Below are positions 45,849 through 53,673 of a DNA stretch of 64,000 nt, piece after piece. The DNA comes from JBBQWS01 sp038210415 (lineage in GTDB: Bacteria > Actinomycetota > Actinomycetes > Prado026): positions 1 to 64,000 of the forward strand of contig JBBQWS010000002.1 in NCBI GenBank assembly GCA_038210415.1, given 5' to 3'. Every line of letters begins with the position of its first letter. The stretch's first letter is position 1. The notes beneath the pieces are model-generated. The model searched no databases. It saw nothing but the letters and a program-made list of their open reading frames with translations, and was not told the DNA's origin. A program made the translations under genes and the position numbers.

Positions 45849-46338
45849 GCGTGTCGCGGACGAACTTCCCGGAAACGCTTGCGTGTCGCCCCGCTGTCCC
45901 GTAGAAATCTTTTCACGCCGTCGAGAAAGTCAGGCTACGCAAAGGGAAACCTGAGCAACTGCAACGCTTTGAGGCAACTTGAGGAATGCAGGGTCGGACC
46001 GAAGCGGGGCGGGTCGGAGGGACAACGAGGCACCAGGTCAACGGGGCAACCCGGTGACGCTGCGGGTGACGACGCAGGGTGTCGGCGGACCTTCCGGGAA
46101 GGCCGCGTGATCTGCACGACGCGAGGGCAACCTTGTGGGAGCGGAGTCGAGCGTCATCTCGATGCCGAGGTCTCGGGCAACCGAGGCTGAGGCGGCGCAG
46201 CTGGGCGAGAGCCCCTCGAACTCATACTTCGAGGGGACCACCTCATGTGTACCCGCTGCCCCACCGACCGCACGGGAGCGACACGCTGAACAGCGCACGC
46301 CGGGCCGATGACGCCCCGACGACGAGCCAGGCGGCCGC
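45849..46338 (+). promoter_or_regulatory. 490-base non-coding leader with several GNRA-capped mini-hairpins
   Basis: No protein-like frame is seen. The segment carries small stems each closed by a GNRA-type loop: AGG-GAAA-CCT (near 45951), TTGAG-GCAA-CTTGA with wobble pairs (near 45976), CGGG-GCAA-CCCG (near 46044), AGG-GCAA-CCT (near 46129), and CTCGG-GCAA-CCGAG (near 46178). A 9-bp hairpin CCCCTCGAA/TTCGAGGGG follows at 46212-46236, about 100 bases before the DMT gene. It does not fit rnpB, tmRNA, T-box, cobalamin, TPP, FMN or M-box consensus that I can recall. Could be a riboswitch-like leader or a free small RNA. Confidence 0.4.
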
Positions 46339-47205
46339 ATGACGCTCGGACTGGTCGGGGCGCTGCTGGCCGCCGTCTGCTACGGCGTCTCCTCGGTGCT
46401 CCAAGCGGTGGCCGCCGCCCGCACCGAGACCACCGCGGCGCTCGACCCCCGGCTGCTGCTCCGGCTGTCGAAGCAGCTGCCCTTCCTCGCAGCCATGGCG
46501 ATCGACCTCGTGGGCTTCGTCGCGTCGATCCTCGCCCTGCGCACGCTCCCGCTGTTCCTGGTCGAGTCGGCGATCGCCGGGTCGGTCGGCGTGACTGCAG
46601 TCCTGGCCGCCCGCTTCCTGCACCTGCACATCGGCACGGACGAACGAGTGGCGCTGGTCGCACTGTGCGCTGGCCTGGTGCTCCTCGCGGTGTCGGCCCA
46701 GGCAGCGCCGGCCCTGGCGGTCTCACGAGGCGGCCAGTGGCTGCTGCTGGCGGGCACCTCGCTGATCGTGCTGCTCGCGGGGGCGTCCGCGAAGTTCCTC
46801 GGGGCCCGCGCCGGCGCAGGGCTCGCGGCGGTCTCCGGGCTGGCGTTCGGTGCCCTCGGGTTCGCGTCCCGCACCCTCGTCGTCCCCGACCACCTGCTGC
46901 GGCTGGTGGGCGAGCCGACTTTCTGGGCGGTGCTGGGGTACGGCGCCCTGGGGGTGCTGCTGTTCTCGGCGGCCCTCCAGCGCGGCTCGGTGACGACCTC
47001 GGTGGCGCTGGCGTTCGGCATCGAGACCACGGTCCCGGCCCTCGCCGGACTGCTGCTGCTCGGCGACCAGGCCCGGCCGGGGTACGGCGTCGTCGCGGCC
47101 GTCGGCTTCGTACTGGCCCTCGGTGGGTCGCTCCTGCTGGCGAAGTACGCCGAGGTGCCGGTGCCGGCAGCAGCCTCGCGTGGCGAACCGGCCGGTCCGG
47201 CCTGA
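46339..47205 (+). CDS. DMT/EamA-type multispanning membrane protein
   Basis: A 288-residue protein with about nine hydrophobic helices. The internal symmetry and the C-terminal GSVTTSVALAFGIETTVPALAGLLLLGD segment place it in the drug/metabolite transporter superfamily, EamA/NIPA-like branch. GVSSVLQAVAAART near the start is typical of the actinobacterial subgroup. Transported substrate is unknown. It may be controlled by the long leader directly upstream. The next gene starts 10 bases downstream. Confidence 0.75.
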   Translation: MTLGLVGALLAAVCYGVSSVLQAVAAARTETTAALDPRLLLRLSKQLPFLAAMAIDLVGFVASILALRTLPLFLVESAIAGSVGVTAVLAARFLHLHIGTDERVALVALCAGLVLLAVSAQAAPALAVSRGGQWLLLAGTSLIVLLAGASAKFLGARAGAGLAAVSGLAFGALGFASRTLVVPDHLLRLVGEPTFWAVLGYGALGVLLFSAALQRGSVTTSVALAFGIETTVPALAGLLLLGDQARPGYGVVAAVGFVLALGGSLLLAKYAEVPVPAAASRGEPAGPA

Positions 47206-47215
47206 TCATGGGGAG

Positions 47216-48133
47216 GTGGCCGTCCCCGATGCGTTGTCCCCGGTCGCGTCCCCGGCCAAGCTGATCACGGCACCGGTCGCACGCGTGTTCCGCCGGATCC
47301 TGTCCGGCGCCGACGACGGTCGGCCGCCATGGGTCCGCGCGTTGGAGCAGCCGGGCGACGCCGGCTGGTTCGGGCCGGGGAGCGAGGTGTGGCGGGTGCA
47401 CGGGTCGCTCGCCACGCTCGTCGGTGGCGTCCGCGCGCTGCTGCTCCAGGCCGCGCACCCGCTGGCGCTGGCGGGCGTCGAGCAGCACTCCGACTACCGG
47501 GCCGACCCGTTGGGCCGGCTGCAGCGGACCAACCTGTTCGTCACGACGACCACGTACGGCAGCACCGAGCAGGCGGCCGGAGCCGTGCGGATGGTGCGCA
47601 GGGTCCACGAGACCGTGATGGGGCACGCTCCCGACGGCCGCTCGTACGCCGCGAACGACCCGCACCTGCTGCTGTGGGTGCACGTCGCGCTGATCGAGTC
47701 GATGCTGCGAGCCGCTCAGGCGTACGGGCCGGCCGACCTCGACGCCGACCGGTATGTCGCCGAGGCAGCCGTCATCGCGGACGAGTTCAGCATCCCGGAC
47801 CCGCCGCGGTCCGAGGCAGCGCTGGCAGCCACCCTCGAGGGGTTCCGGCCGGAACTCGCCGGCGACGAGCACACGCGCGAGGTGGTGCGGTTTCTCCTCA
47901 AGCCGCCGCTTCCCCTGGTCGCGCAGCCGGTCTACCAGGTGTTCGTGCACGCGGCAGCCGACCTGCTGCCGCCCTGGGCGCACGAGGTGCTGGGGCTGCC
48001 GCGGCGGCCGACGCCGGTGCGCGCACTGGACCGGATGGCCGCGTCGTCGGTGCTGGGCACGCTCGCCGTCGTGCTCGGCAGGGCATCGCCGGCCGAGCAG
48101 GTGGCCCGTGAACGGATCGCCGCAGCTTCCTGA
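47216..48133 (+). CDS. Oxygenase MpaB family (DUF2236) protein
   Basis: About 305 residues from GTG 47216. WRVHGSLATLVGGVRALLLQ, AAHPLALAGVEQHSDYRADPLGRLQRT, TYGSTEQAAGAVRMVRRVHE and NDPHLLLWVHVALIESML are the DUF2236/MpaB signatures, including the histidines proposed to bind heme b in the latex-clearing protein relatives. Substrate is unknown. The start is uncertain: a GTG at 47180 overlapping the upstream gene is also in frame. Confidence 0.85.
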   Translation: MAVPDALSPVASPAKLITAPVARVFRRILSGADDGRPPWVRALEQPGDAGWFGPGSEVWRVHGSLATLVGGVRALLLQAAHPLALAGVEQHSDYRADPLGRLQRTNLFVTTTTYGSTEQAAGAVRMVRRVHETVMGHAPDGRSYAANDPHLLLWVHVALIESMLRAAQAYGPADLDADRYVAEAAVIADEFSIPDPPRSEAALAATLEGFRPELAGDEHTREVVRFLLKPPLPLVAQPVYQVFVHAAADLLPPWAHEVLGLPRRPTPVRALDRMAASSVLGTLAVVLGRASPAEQVARERIAAAS

Positions 48134-48153
48134 GGGTTCAGTCGAGCCGGGCC

Positions 48154-48801
48154 CTAGTCGAGGCGGACGGTGCCGTTCCTCGTGCCGAAGTGGATCGCCA
48201 CGACTCCCGGCTCGTCGCTATCGACCCACTCGACCTCGATGTCGTCGAGCGGGTGGTCGGCGGGTTCGCCCAGCCACGAGCAGACGGTGTCGGGGTCTCC
48301 GCAGATCTCCATGCGCTCGATCCGGACGTCGGCGTGGCCGTGCGCCGAGGGGTGCTCGTCGGCCACCGAGAGCCACTGGATGAAGAACGGCAGCTGGGGG
48401 TCGGCGATCAGGTCGTTGACGCCGAGCTGCCGCCACTGCAGGTCGAAGCCGTCCGGGCGGTGCCGGTTGCCGTCGACCGCGGGACGACCGAGCCGCTGCT
48501 CGACCACGGAGATGTCGGGCACGGCCACGACCCAACCCAGCCAGCCGCCACCGGCCGACGCGCGCTCCCGCACGGCCTGACCGAAGGGTGCGCGGTCGGC
48601 GGCGGGGTGGTCGAGCGTTGCGACGACCTCGAGGTAGGTGCCGGAGGCGAGGGGCAGCACGAAGTTACGCGTGCCGAAACGAGGGTGCAGCCCACCGTCG
48701 ACGAAACCGGCCCCGACAGCGGCACCGAGCCGCTGGGCCACGTCGGCGAGGTGGTCGGGGCTGGCGACGTACGAGACGTGGTCGAGGCGCATGGCATGCA
48801 T
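48154..48801 (-). CDS. VOC/glyoxalase-like domain protein
   Basis: A 215-residue protein with a Glyoxalase_3-like fold: MRLDHVSYVASPDHLADVAQRLG at the start, RFGTRNFVLPLASGTYLEVVA and GWLGWVVAVPDISVVEQRLG. Later half, with FFIQWLSVADEHPSAHG, repeats the fold. No metal triad can be assigned with confidence. ATG 48801 has GCAGGA upstream; ATG 48792 is also possible. Function unknown. Confidence 0.8.
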   Translation of the reverse strand: MHAMRLDHVSYVASPDHLADVAQRLGAAVGAGFVDGGLHPRFGTRNFVLPLASGTYLEVVATLDHPAADRAPFGQAVRERASAGGGWLGWVVAVPDISVVEQRLGRPAVDGNRHRPDGFDLQWRQLGVNDLIADPQLPFFIQWLSVADEHPSAHGHADVRIERMEICGDPDTVCSWLGEPADHPLDDIEVEWVDSDEPGVVAIHFGTRNGTVRLD

Positions 48802-48818
48802 CCTGCCTCATGACGAAA

Positions 48819-48842
48819 GGCCGGACCCACCAGGGTCCGGCC
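48819..48842. terminator. Terminator hairpin behind the GAF/GGDEF gene
   Basis: GGCCGGACCC (48819-48828) and GGGTCCGGCC (48833-48842) form a perfect 10-bp stem with an ACCA loop, flanked by AAA and CTT. It lies 55 bases beyond the minus-strand GGDEF stop and just before the VOC gene start, so it separates the two. Confidence 0.75.
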
Positions 48843-48896
48843 CTTCGTCAGCTGATCATCGGTCGGCTTCGATGACCCGCAGCGGCGTGGCCCTCT

Positions 48897-49904
48897 TCAG
48901 CGCCGCTTGTCCTGGTACCTCGCGGTCGCAGCGCGGTTCACCGCTGCGGCGAGGTCTCGTCGGGGGTCGCGCATCGCCGACCCCACCCATGCGCTGATGC
49001 TGCGGCGGGCGAAGCCGTCCCGGATCCGCCCGGCGACCTGCTCGACGTGCAGCGGGCCGGTGTCCGGCAGCAGCACGGCGAAGTCGGTCTCGCCGGTGCG
49101 GGCCACCGAGTCGGTGCGTCGGGTGCTGCCGCGCAGCACGTCGGCGACGTCGCGCAGCGCGCGCTCGCCGAATGCCAGGTCGGACCGGCCCGTCACTTCG
49201 CGCAGCCCGACCAGCTCGACCACGACCACGCCGGTGGGCAGCCCGAGGATCGCCGCCCGGCGGTCCTCGTCGCCGAGCAGGTCGTCCCAGCCGGCCCGGT
49301 TGAGCAGGCCGGTCGCTGGGTCGGACTGCACCGAACGGGACAGCCGCCCGTCCTGGCGCCCCGCGTCGAACGCGCGTCGGGTGGCCGCCAGAACGCCCGA
49401 CAGCAGGCGGGCCTGCAGCTCGACGAGGTCGCTGACCGCTTGCAGCCCGGTCTCGTCGACGGGCTGCGGGTGCAGCCCGCACAGGGTCCCGAAGAGCGCT
49501 CCCGAGGGGTCGATGATCTCGGCGCCGACGTAGGCCTCGATCGGCAGCTCACGAGCGGCAGGCGCCATGGCGTACGCGGCGACGTCGGCCGTCCGGGGGG
49601 CGGACCGGGGTCCGCGCCCCGAAACCATTCGGGCGCACACCGTGTCACCCCACCGGTGCGCGGTGCCGGGTTCGAGGACCCGACCCTGTCCCGTCGACGC
49701 AAGGACGACCCAGTCGTCCCCTACCGCTCGGGCGACGAGCCAGCTCTCGAGCGGCAGCTGTCGGTGCAGGTGTGCCAGGACCGCCGAGCAGGCGTCCTCG
49801 AAGAGCGCCAAGGGGGCGAGCATATCGGTGCGTAGCGCCCGGACCGGGGTGGAGCCGCCGGAGAGCGGCTCTCCCGGCCGGTGCGTGGCGCTGGTCACGG
49901 ACAC
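48897..49904 (-). CDS. GAF-like sensor with degenerate GGDEF domain
   Basis: About 335 residues. The N-terminal half reads as a GAF-type sensor (ALFEDACSAVLAHLHRQL, WLVARAVGDDWVVLAST, AYVGAEIIDPSGALFGTLCG). The C-terminal half is GGDEF-like (SDPATGLLNRAGWDDLL, VVVVELVGLREVTGRSD, and RTGETDFAVLLPDTG). The GGDEF signature is replaced by GETDF, so diguanylate cyclase activity is unlikely. It may bind nucleotide or act through protein contacts. The start is unclear: GTG 49904 with GGAG seven bases upstream is chosen, with TTG 49970 and ATG 49823 also in frame. Confidence 0.78.
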   Translation of the reverse strand: MSVTSATHRPGEPLSGGSTPVRALRTDMLAPLALFEDACSAVLAHLHRQLPLESWLVARAVGDDWVVLASTGQGRVLEPGTAHRWGDTVCARMVSGRGPRSAPRTADVAAYAMAPAARELPIEAYVGAEIIDPSGALFGTLCGLHPQPVDETGLQAVSDLVELQARLLSGVLAATRRAFDAGRQDGRLSRSVQSDPATGLLNRAGWDDLLGDEDRRAAILGLPTGVVVVELVGLREVTGRSDLAFGERALRDVADVLRGSTRRTDSVARTGETDFAVLLPDTGPLHVEQVAGRIRDGFARRSISAWVGSAMRDPRRDLAAAVNRAATARYQDKRR

Positions 49905-50244
49905 GGGACGGCTCCGGCGCACGCGGCAGCGCGAAGGTGCCGGAAGAGGCAGCGGGGGTGTGCGGCACAAGTTGGGGACCTGTCAGGCCGCGCCGTGGGG
50001 AACGGGGTTCGCCCGCCGCTGCCTCCTCTCGTCACCCCCGTTGCATCGACTGGGAGGAAGAGCAGGCACTGATGCACGCGAACGAACTTCGCCCGGTGCA
50101 CATGCACCAGCCCGACCAGGGCCGAACCGGCCCTTCGGCCGTAACCCGATCGGGGGATCCGGGTGGCCAGGGGTAGCCCCGATGACTTCTGTGAGGGCAG
50201 GCAGGCCCTCGTCGCAGTCCGGGTTCGGGCCGTTGGGAGTCGAC
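49905..50244 (+). other. Divergent 340-base intergenic region before the CAP gene
   Basis: Separates the GGDEF gene (minus) from the secreted CAP protein (plus). It holds overlapping, mutually exclusive stems: GGGCCG/CGGCCC and GGCCGAA/TTCGGCC in the stretch 50119-50140. TGCATC/GATGCA arms lie at 50042-50047 and 50071-50076, and GGGGTAGCCCC at 50170-50180. A 34-codon frame (50072-50176) has GGGAGGAA upstream but at too long a distance to be convincing. May be a regulated 5' leader of the CAP gene. Confidence 0.35.
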
Positions 50245-51039
50245 GTGAGGGTTTCGCTTCGCCGCGGGCTGGGTGGCGCGGTCGCTGTGCTGCTGGCCCT
50301 CACCGGGCTGGGACTCGGCGGCGGCGTCGCACACGCGTCCAGCGGTTCGTCGTTCGTCTCGCTGATCAACAGCTCCCGGGCCGCAGCCGGCCTGCGGCCG
50401 TACGTCGTGCGCAGCGACCTGACGGCCGTGGCCCAGGCCCAGGCGCAGCGGATGGCCTCCAGCGGGAAGCTGTACCACAACCCGCACCTGGCGACCGACG
50501 TCAAGAACTTTGCCTGGGTCGGCGAGAACGTGGGCTACGGGCCTGGGGTCGTCGCCCTCCACAACGCCTTCATGAACAGCTCGGGTCACCGGGCCAACAT
50601 CCTCGACCACCAGTTCACCGAGGTCGGTGTGGGTCTGGTCCAGGTCGGCGCCACGCTGTGGGTGGCAGAGGTCTTCCGGCAGCCGTCCGGCGGCGCCTCG
50701 AGACCCAAGCCGAAGCCGGTCGCGAAGCCTGCGCCCAAGGCCAAGCCGAAGCCCGCAGCAGTGCACGTGGTGCCCAGGCGTGCGCCGGCGGTCCACCGGG
50801 TGCCGGTGCGTCCGGTCACGGTCCAGACCGCACGGTCGTCCGCCGACTCGCTCCCGCCGCACGTCGTCTGCTCGGCCAACCCCGCGGTGGCCCGGCAGAT
50901 CAGGGACCTCGCCGGTGCCGACCGCAGCGCCCGGCTGGTCGACCAGACCCAGCACCTCCTGCTCGGCTACCAGTGCGGCGCGCACCTGCCGCTCACCGGC
51001 GTCTTCGACCGCGGCACGCTCCGGTCGCTCAGCGGCTGA
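50245..51039 (+). CDS. Secreted CAP-domain (SCP/PR-1-like) protein
   Basis: A 264-residue exported protein from GTG 50245 with GGGAG five bases upstream. The signal peptide has basic VSLRRG, a hydrophobic core AVAVLLALTGLGLGG, and cleavage after AHA (residue 31). The CAP domain has the cavity residues H78, E94 (GENVGYG) and H115 (SSGHRANILDHQFTEVGVG). A Lys/Pro linker (PKPKPVAKPAPK) follows and leads to a C-terminal region with two cysteines likely forming a disulfide. Role unknown, probably cell-wall associated. In-frame ATG 50182 would bury the signal peptide. Overlaps the convergent cytochrome gene by 11 bases. Confidence 0.87.
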   Translation: MRVSLRRGLGGAVAVLLALTGLGLGGGVAHASSGSSFVSLINSSRAAAGLRPYVVRSDLTAVAQAQAQRMASSGKLYHNPHLATDVKNFAWVGENVGYGPGVVALHNAFMNSSGHRANILDHQFTEVGVGLVQVGATLWVAEVFRQPSGGASRPKPKPVAKPAPKAKPKPAAVHVVPRRAPAVHRVPVRPVTVQTARSSADSLPPHVVCSANPAVARQIRDLAGADRSARLVDQTQHLLLGYQCGAHLPLTGVFDRGTLRSLSG

Positions 51040-51682
51040 GGTCAGCCCCGACCTCGGGCTGTGCCTCGGGCTCGATCACCCACGCCGGATGCTCTCGCCT
51101 GGCCCAGGAGCGAGGCACCCACCCGCCGAGCACCGCGCTCATCGCGTTCCGGTCGCGCAGGGCCAGGCGCAGATGGCCGACGACGACGATGCCGAAGGCC
51201 AGTGCCAGCCACTGGTGGACCAGGGTCGAACCCGTGCGAACGGTCAACGACCAGATGCCGCCGAGGTCGGCCATCGCCATGCCGGTCGCCAGGAAGACGA
51301 GCATGCTGCCCAGGACGAACGAGGTCGCCATCTTCTGGCCGGCGTTGAACTTCCCGACCCGGAGCCGCCCGGACCGCCGAGCCGCCTTGCTGCGCAACCA
51401 CCGGGTGTCATCCGGGCCGAACCGGTCCAGGCGCCGGAGGTCGGCGCGGTAGGCCCGCGACCACAGCCCGAGCAGCAACGGCACCGGTAGCAGGTAGCCG
51501 CAGGTGAGGTGCACCGTGCGAAGCAGTGCGCGACGCCCGACCAGAGTCGCGATGGGTCCGACGTACAGAGCCAGCGCGGTCAACAGGCAGCCGAACGCGA
51601 GCACGGCGAAGGCCCAGTGCACCGCGCGTTGGGCCGCGGAGAATCGGAGAACCCGCTCGGCGGACTCGTCAGACCGGGGCAT
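51029..51682 (-). CDS. Cytochrome b561/b6-like membrane protein
   Basis: A 217-residue protein with four main membrane helices. Histidines positioned as heme ligands occur in QRAVHWAFAVLAFG, RTVHLTCGYLLP, TLVHQWLALAFG and VVGHLRLAL, as in cytochrome b subunits of formate-type or sulfite-oxidase-type dehydrogenases. The ATG at 51682 overlaps the molybdopterin enzyme stop by 14 bases, so it is its likely membrane quinone partner. Confidence 0.82.
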   Translation of the reverse strand: MPRSDESAERVLRFSAAQRAVHWAFAVLAFGCLLTALALYVGPIATLVGRRALLRTVHLTCGYLLPVPLLLGLWSRAYRADLRRLDRFGPDDTRWLRSKAARRSGRLRVGKFNAGQKMATSFVLGSMLVFLATGMAMADLGGIWSLTVRTGSTLVHQWLALAFGIVVVGHLRLALRDRNAMSAVLGGWVPRSWARREHPAWVIEPEAQPEVGADLSR

Positions 51683-52421
51683 CGCCGCGACCGTTCGACT
51701 TGCCGATCCAGGCGTCCACCTCGTAGCCGTAGTCCTCCCAGTAGCCGGGCCGGACCGCGGGGCCGACCTCGATGCCGCCCAGCCACTTCAGTGACTTGTA
51801 GCCGTACATCGGAGCCACATAGAGCCGGACCGGACCCCCGTGGTCGGCGGTGACAGGGGCGCCGAGCATTCGGGTCGCCACGAGGACGTCCGGCCTGCGG
51901 GCCTGTTCCAGGGTCAACGACTCGGTGTATGTGCCGTCGAGGGAGGTGAGCCGAAGCGCCTTGGCTCCGGCGGTCGGCATGACCTCGTCGAGGAGGTCCG
52001 AGAGGCGGACCCCGGTCCACGGCACGGACTTCACCCGCCACCCGGTCACGCACTGGAAGTCGCGGACGAGCTCGGTCTGCGGCATGGCTGCGAGGTCGCG
52101 GAGGGAGAACGAACGTGCCGCGCTGACCAGCCCGCCGACGGTCAACCGATAGCTCGTGGGATCGACGGAGGGCTGCTGGTCGGTGACCGAGTAGTACTGG
52201 AACCCGCTGCCGCCCGGGACCAGGGCGGTGATGCCGGTCGGGTCGGCCGCCTGCACCGCTGAGATCGCACCGCCGACGGAGTCCTGCAACCGGGCGCCGA
52301 CCGCCATGCCGATCGCGCCCAGCCCGACCATGCCCAGGACGACGCGGCGGCCCACGGCACGGCCCTCGGTCTCGGTCGGTTCCACCTCCTGATGAGAACA
52401 CCCCGTGGGCGTCCAGGCCAC
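51669..52421 (-). CDS. Molybdopterin-dependent oxidoreductase (sulfite oxidase fold)
   Basis: A 250-residue single-domain sulfite-oxidase-type enzyme. The molybdenum-ligating cysteine is C124 in FQCVTGWRVKSVPWTGVRL. The fold landmarks are SYRLTVGGLVSAARSFSL, DHGGPVRLYVAPMYGYKSLKWLGG and GYWEDYGY. The N-terminus has a twin-arginine-like GRRVVLGMVGLGAIG, so export or membrane anchoring by Tat is likely. The substrate may be a sulfoxide or related compound, not fixed. Start GTG 52421; a nearby AGGAGG abuts a GTG that is too close to use. Confidence 0.87.
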   Translation of the reverse strand: MAWTPTGCSHQEVEPTETEGRAVGRRVVLGMVGLGAIGMAVGARLQDSVGGAISAVQAADPTGITALVPGGSGFQYYSVTDQQPSVDPTSYRLTVGGLVSAARSFSLRDLAAMPQTELVRDFQCVTGWRVKSVPWTGVRLSDLLDEVMPTAGAKALRLTSLDGTYTESLTLEQARRPDVLVATRMLGAPVTADHGGPVRLYVAPMYGYKSLKWLGGIEVGPAVRPGYWEDYGYEVDAWIGKSNGRGDAPV

Positions 52422-52545
52422 CCCGGACGACCGTGTGTCAGCGAATCGTCACATCCCGGGCCCGTCGGTTATCCACAAGCCCGACCCGTCCACAGCCGCC
52501 GACGGGGGAGCCGCGCCTGCCGTTACTGCGGACCAGGCTGACGGC

Positions 52546-53673
52546 ATGACCTCGACCATCAACGTGCCTGGCCTGCGCATCGGCGACCCTTCGTCACTCG
52601 TGACGGTGGTGCCCTTCCTGCTCGGTTACCAGCCGGAGACCAGTCTCGTCCTGCTCGCCATGGGTGACCGGAACCGGGTCGGTCTCGCCGCCCGGCTCGA
52701 CCTTCCGGGCGGGCTGCCCCGCTCAGGGGTCGACGCTGTGCGTGAGGGTGCGGCGCAGCTCGGCCGCGCGGCTGCCCGCTCGTCCGGGCATTCCGCCGTC
52801 GCGATCCTGTACTTCCCGGCGCCCATCGAGATCGTCGACCGGCGGTGGCGCAGGGTCGCGGCGGCCGTGGTCGGCGGCATCGGCGCTGCCGGGCTCAAGC
52901 CGCTCGACGTCATCGCCGTCGGTGATCGCCGCTGGTGGTCCCTGCTCTGCGAGTCCTCGGACTGCTGTTCGCCGAACGGCACCGATCTGCCCCCGCCTGG
53001 CACCACCGCGGTCGAGGCCGCGGCCGTCGCCGCGGGCCTGGTCGTGCGGGGCAGCCGCGCCGACGTCGCCTCGCTGATCGCCCCAGGAGACCCCCGTCGG
53101 CGCGCCGAGGTCGCCGCCCAGCTCGACCGGCTCACCGCAGCGGAAGGTGCTGCGCCCCATCCCGCGGCCGGCCTCGTGGCGGTCGAAGCTGCGATCGGGC
53201 GCCGCAGCGGGCCGATCCCCGCTCCGCTCGCGGCAGCGGCTATCCGTGCGGTCGCCGACGTGCGAGTGCGCGACGCGGTGCTGGTGGCCGAGAGCCACGA
53301 TGCTCTTGCCGGAGCGCTTCAGCGCTGGACCGAGCTGGTGCGGCTGGCACCGGACGACCGGTGTGCCCCGGTGGCCACCCTGCTCGCCGCGACGGCCTAC
53401 CAACTTGGTGACGGGACGCTGGCGGGGCTGGCCCTCGAGCACGCGTTGGGGACCGACCCGGACTACTACCTGGCCAGCCTGCTGGCGGGGTCGTTGGGTG
53501 CAGGCGTTCCACCCGACCGACTGTTCGACAGCCTCGCCGAGGCCTCCCGCGAGGCGCGGGCATCCGTGCGCGAGACGGCGCGGTCAGGCCACCCCATACA
53601 CCGTCCCGAGGAGTCAGCTCGAGTTGGCGCGGTTCCGGAAGGCGCGGTTCAGGACGAGGCCGACGGCTGGTGA
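52546..53673 (+). CDS. DUF4192 family protein
   Basis: A 375-residue protein from ATG 52546. The opening VPGLRIGDPSSLVTVVPFLLGYQPETSLVLLAM is the hallmark of DUF4192, an actinobacterial family of unknown function. Length and the C-terminal DRCAPVATLLAATAYQLGDG and LAGLALEHALGTDPDYYLASL are as usual. The final 25 bases overlap the convergent coiled-coil gene. Upstream frame is low-complexity and not used. Confidence 0.85.
   Translation: MTSTINVPGLRIGDPSSLVTVVPFLLGYQPETSLVLLAMGDRNRVGLAARLDLPGGLPRSGVDAVREGAAQLGRAAARSSGHSAVAILYFPAPIEIVDRRWRRVAAAVVGGIGAAGLKPLDVIAVGDRRWWSLLCESSDCCSPNGTDLPPPGTTAVEAAAVAAGLVVRGSRADVASLIAPGDPRRRAEVAAQLDRLTAAEGAAPHPAAGLVAVEAAIGRRSGPIPAPLAAAAIRAVADVRVRDAVLVAESHDALAGALQRWTELVRLAPDDRCAPVATLLAATAYQLGDGTLAGLALEHALGTDPDYYLASLLAGSLGAGVPPDRLFDSLAEASREARASVRETARSGHPIHRPEESARVGAVPEGAVQDEADGW

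Noticed and set aside
45849..46338. RNase P RNA, tmRNA, SAM-IV or c-di-GMP riboswitch in the long gap
   Set aside because: Short matches (GGCAACCC, ACGCAAAGGG) occur, but the other conserved blocks of each family are missing in order and spacing. Kept only as an unassigned structured leader.
50072..50176. 34-codon open frame in the CAP gene leader
   Set aside because: The purine-rich GGGAGGAA is about 12 bases away, the peptide shows no pattern, and it ends in G-rich stem sequence. It is not enough to call a gene.
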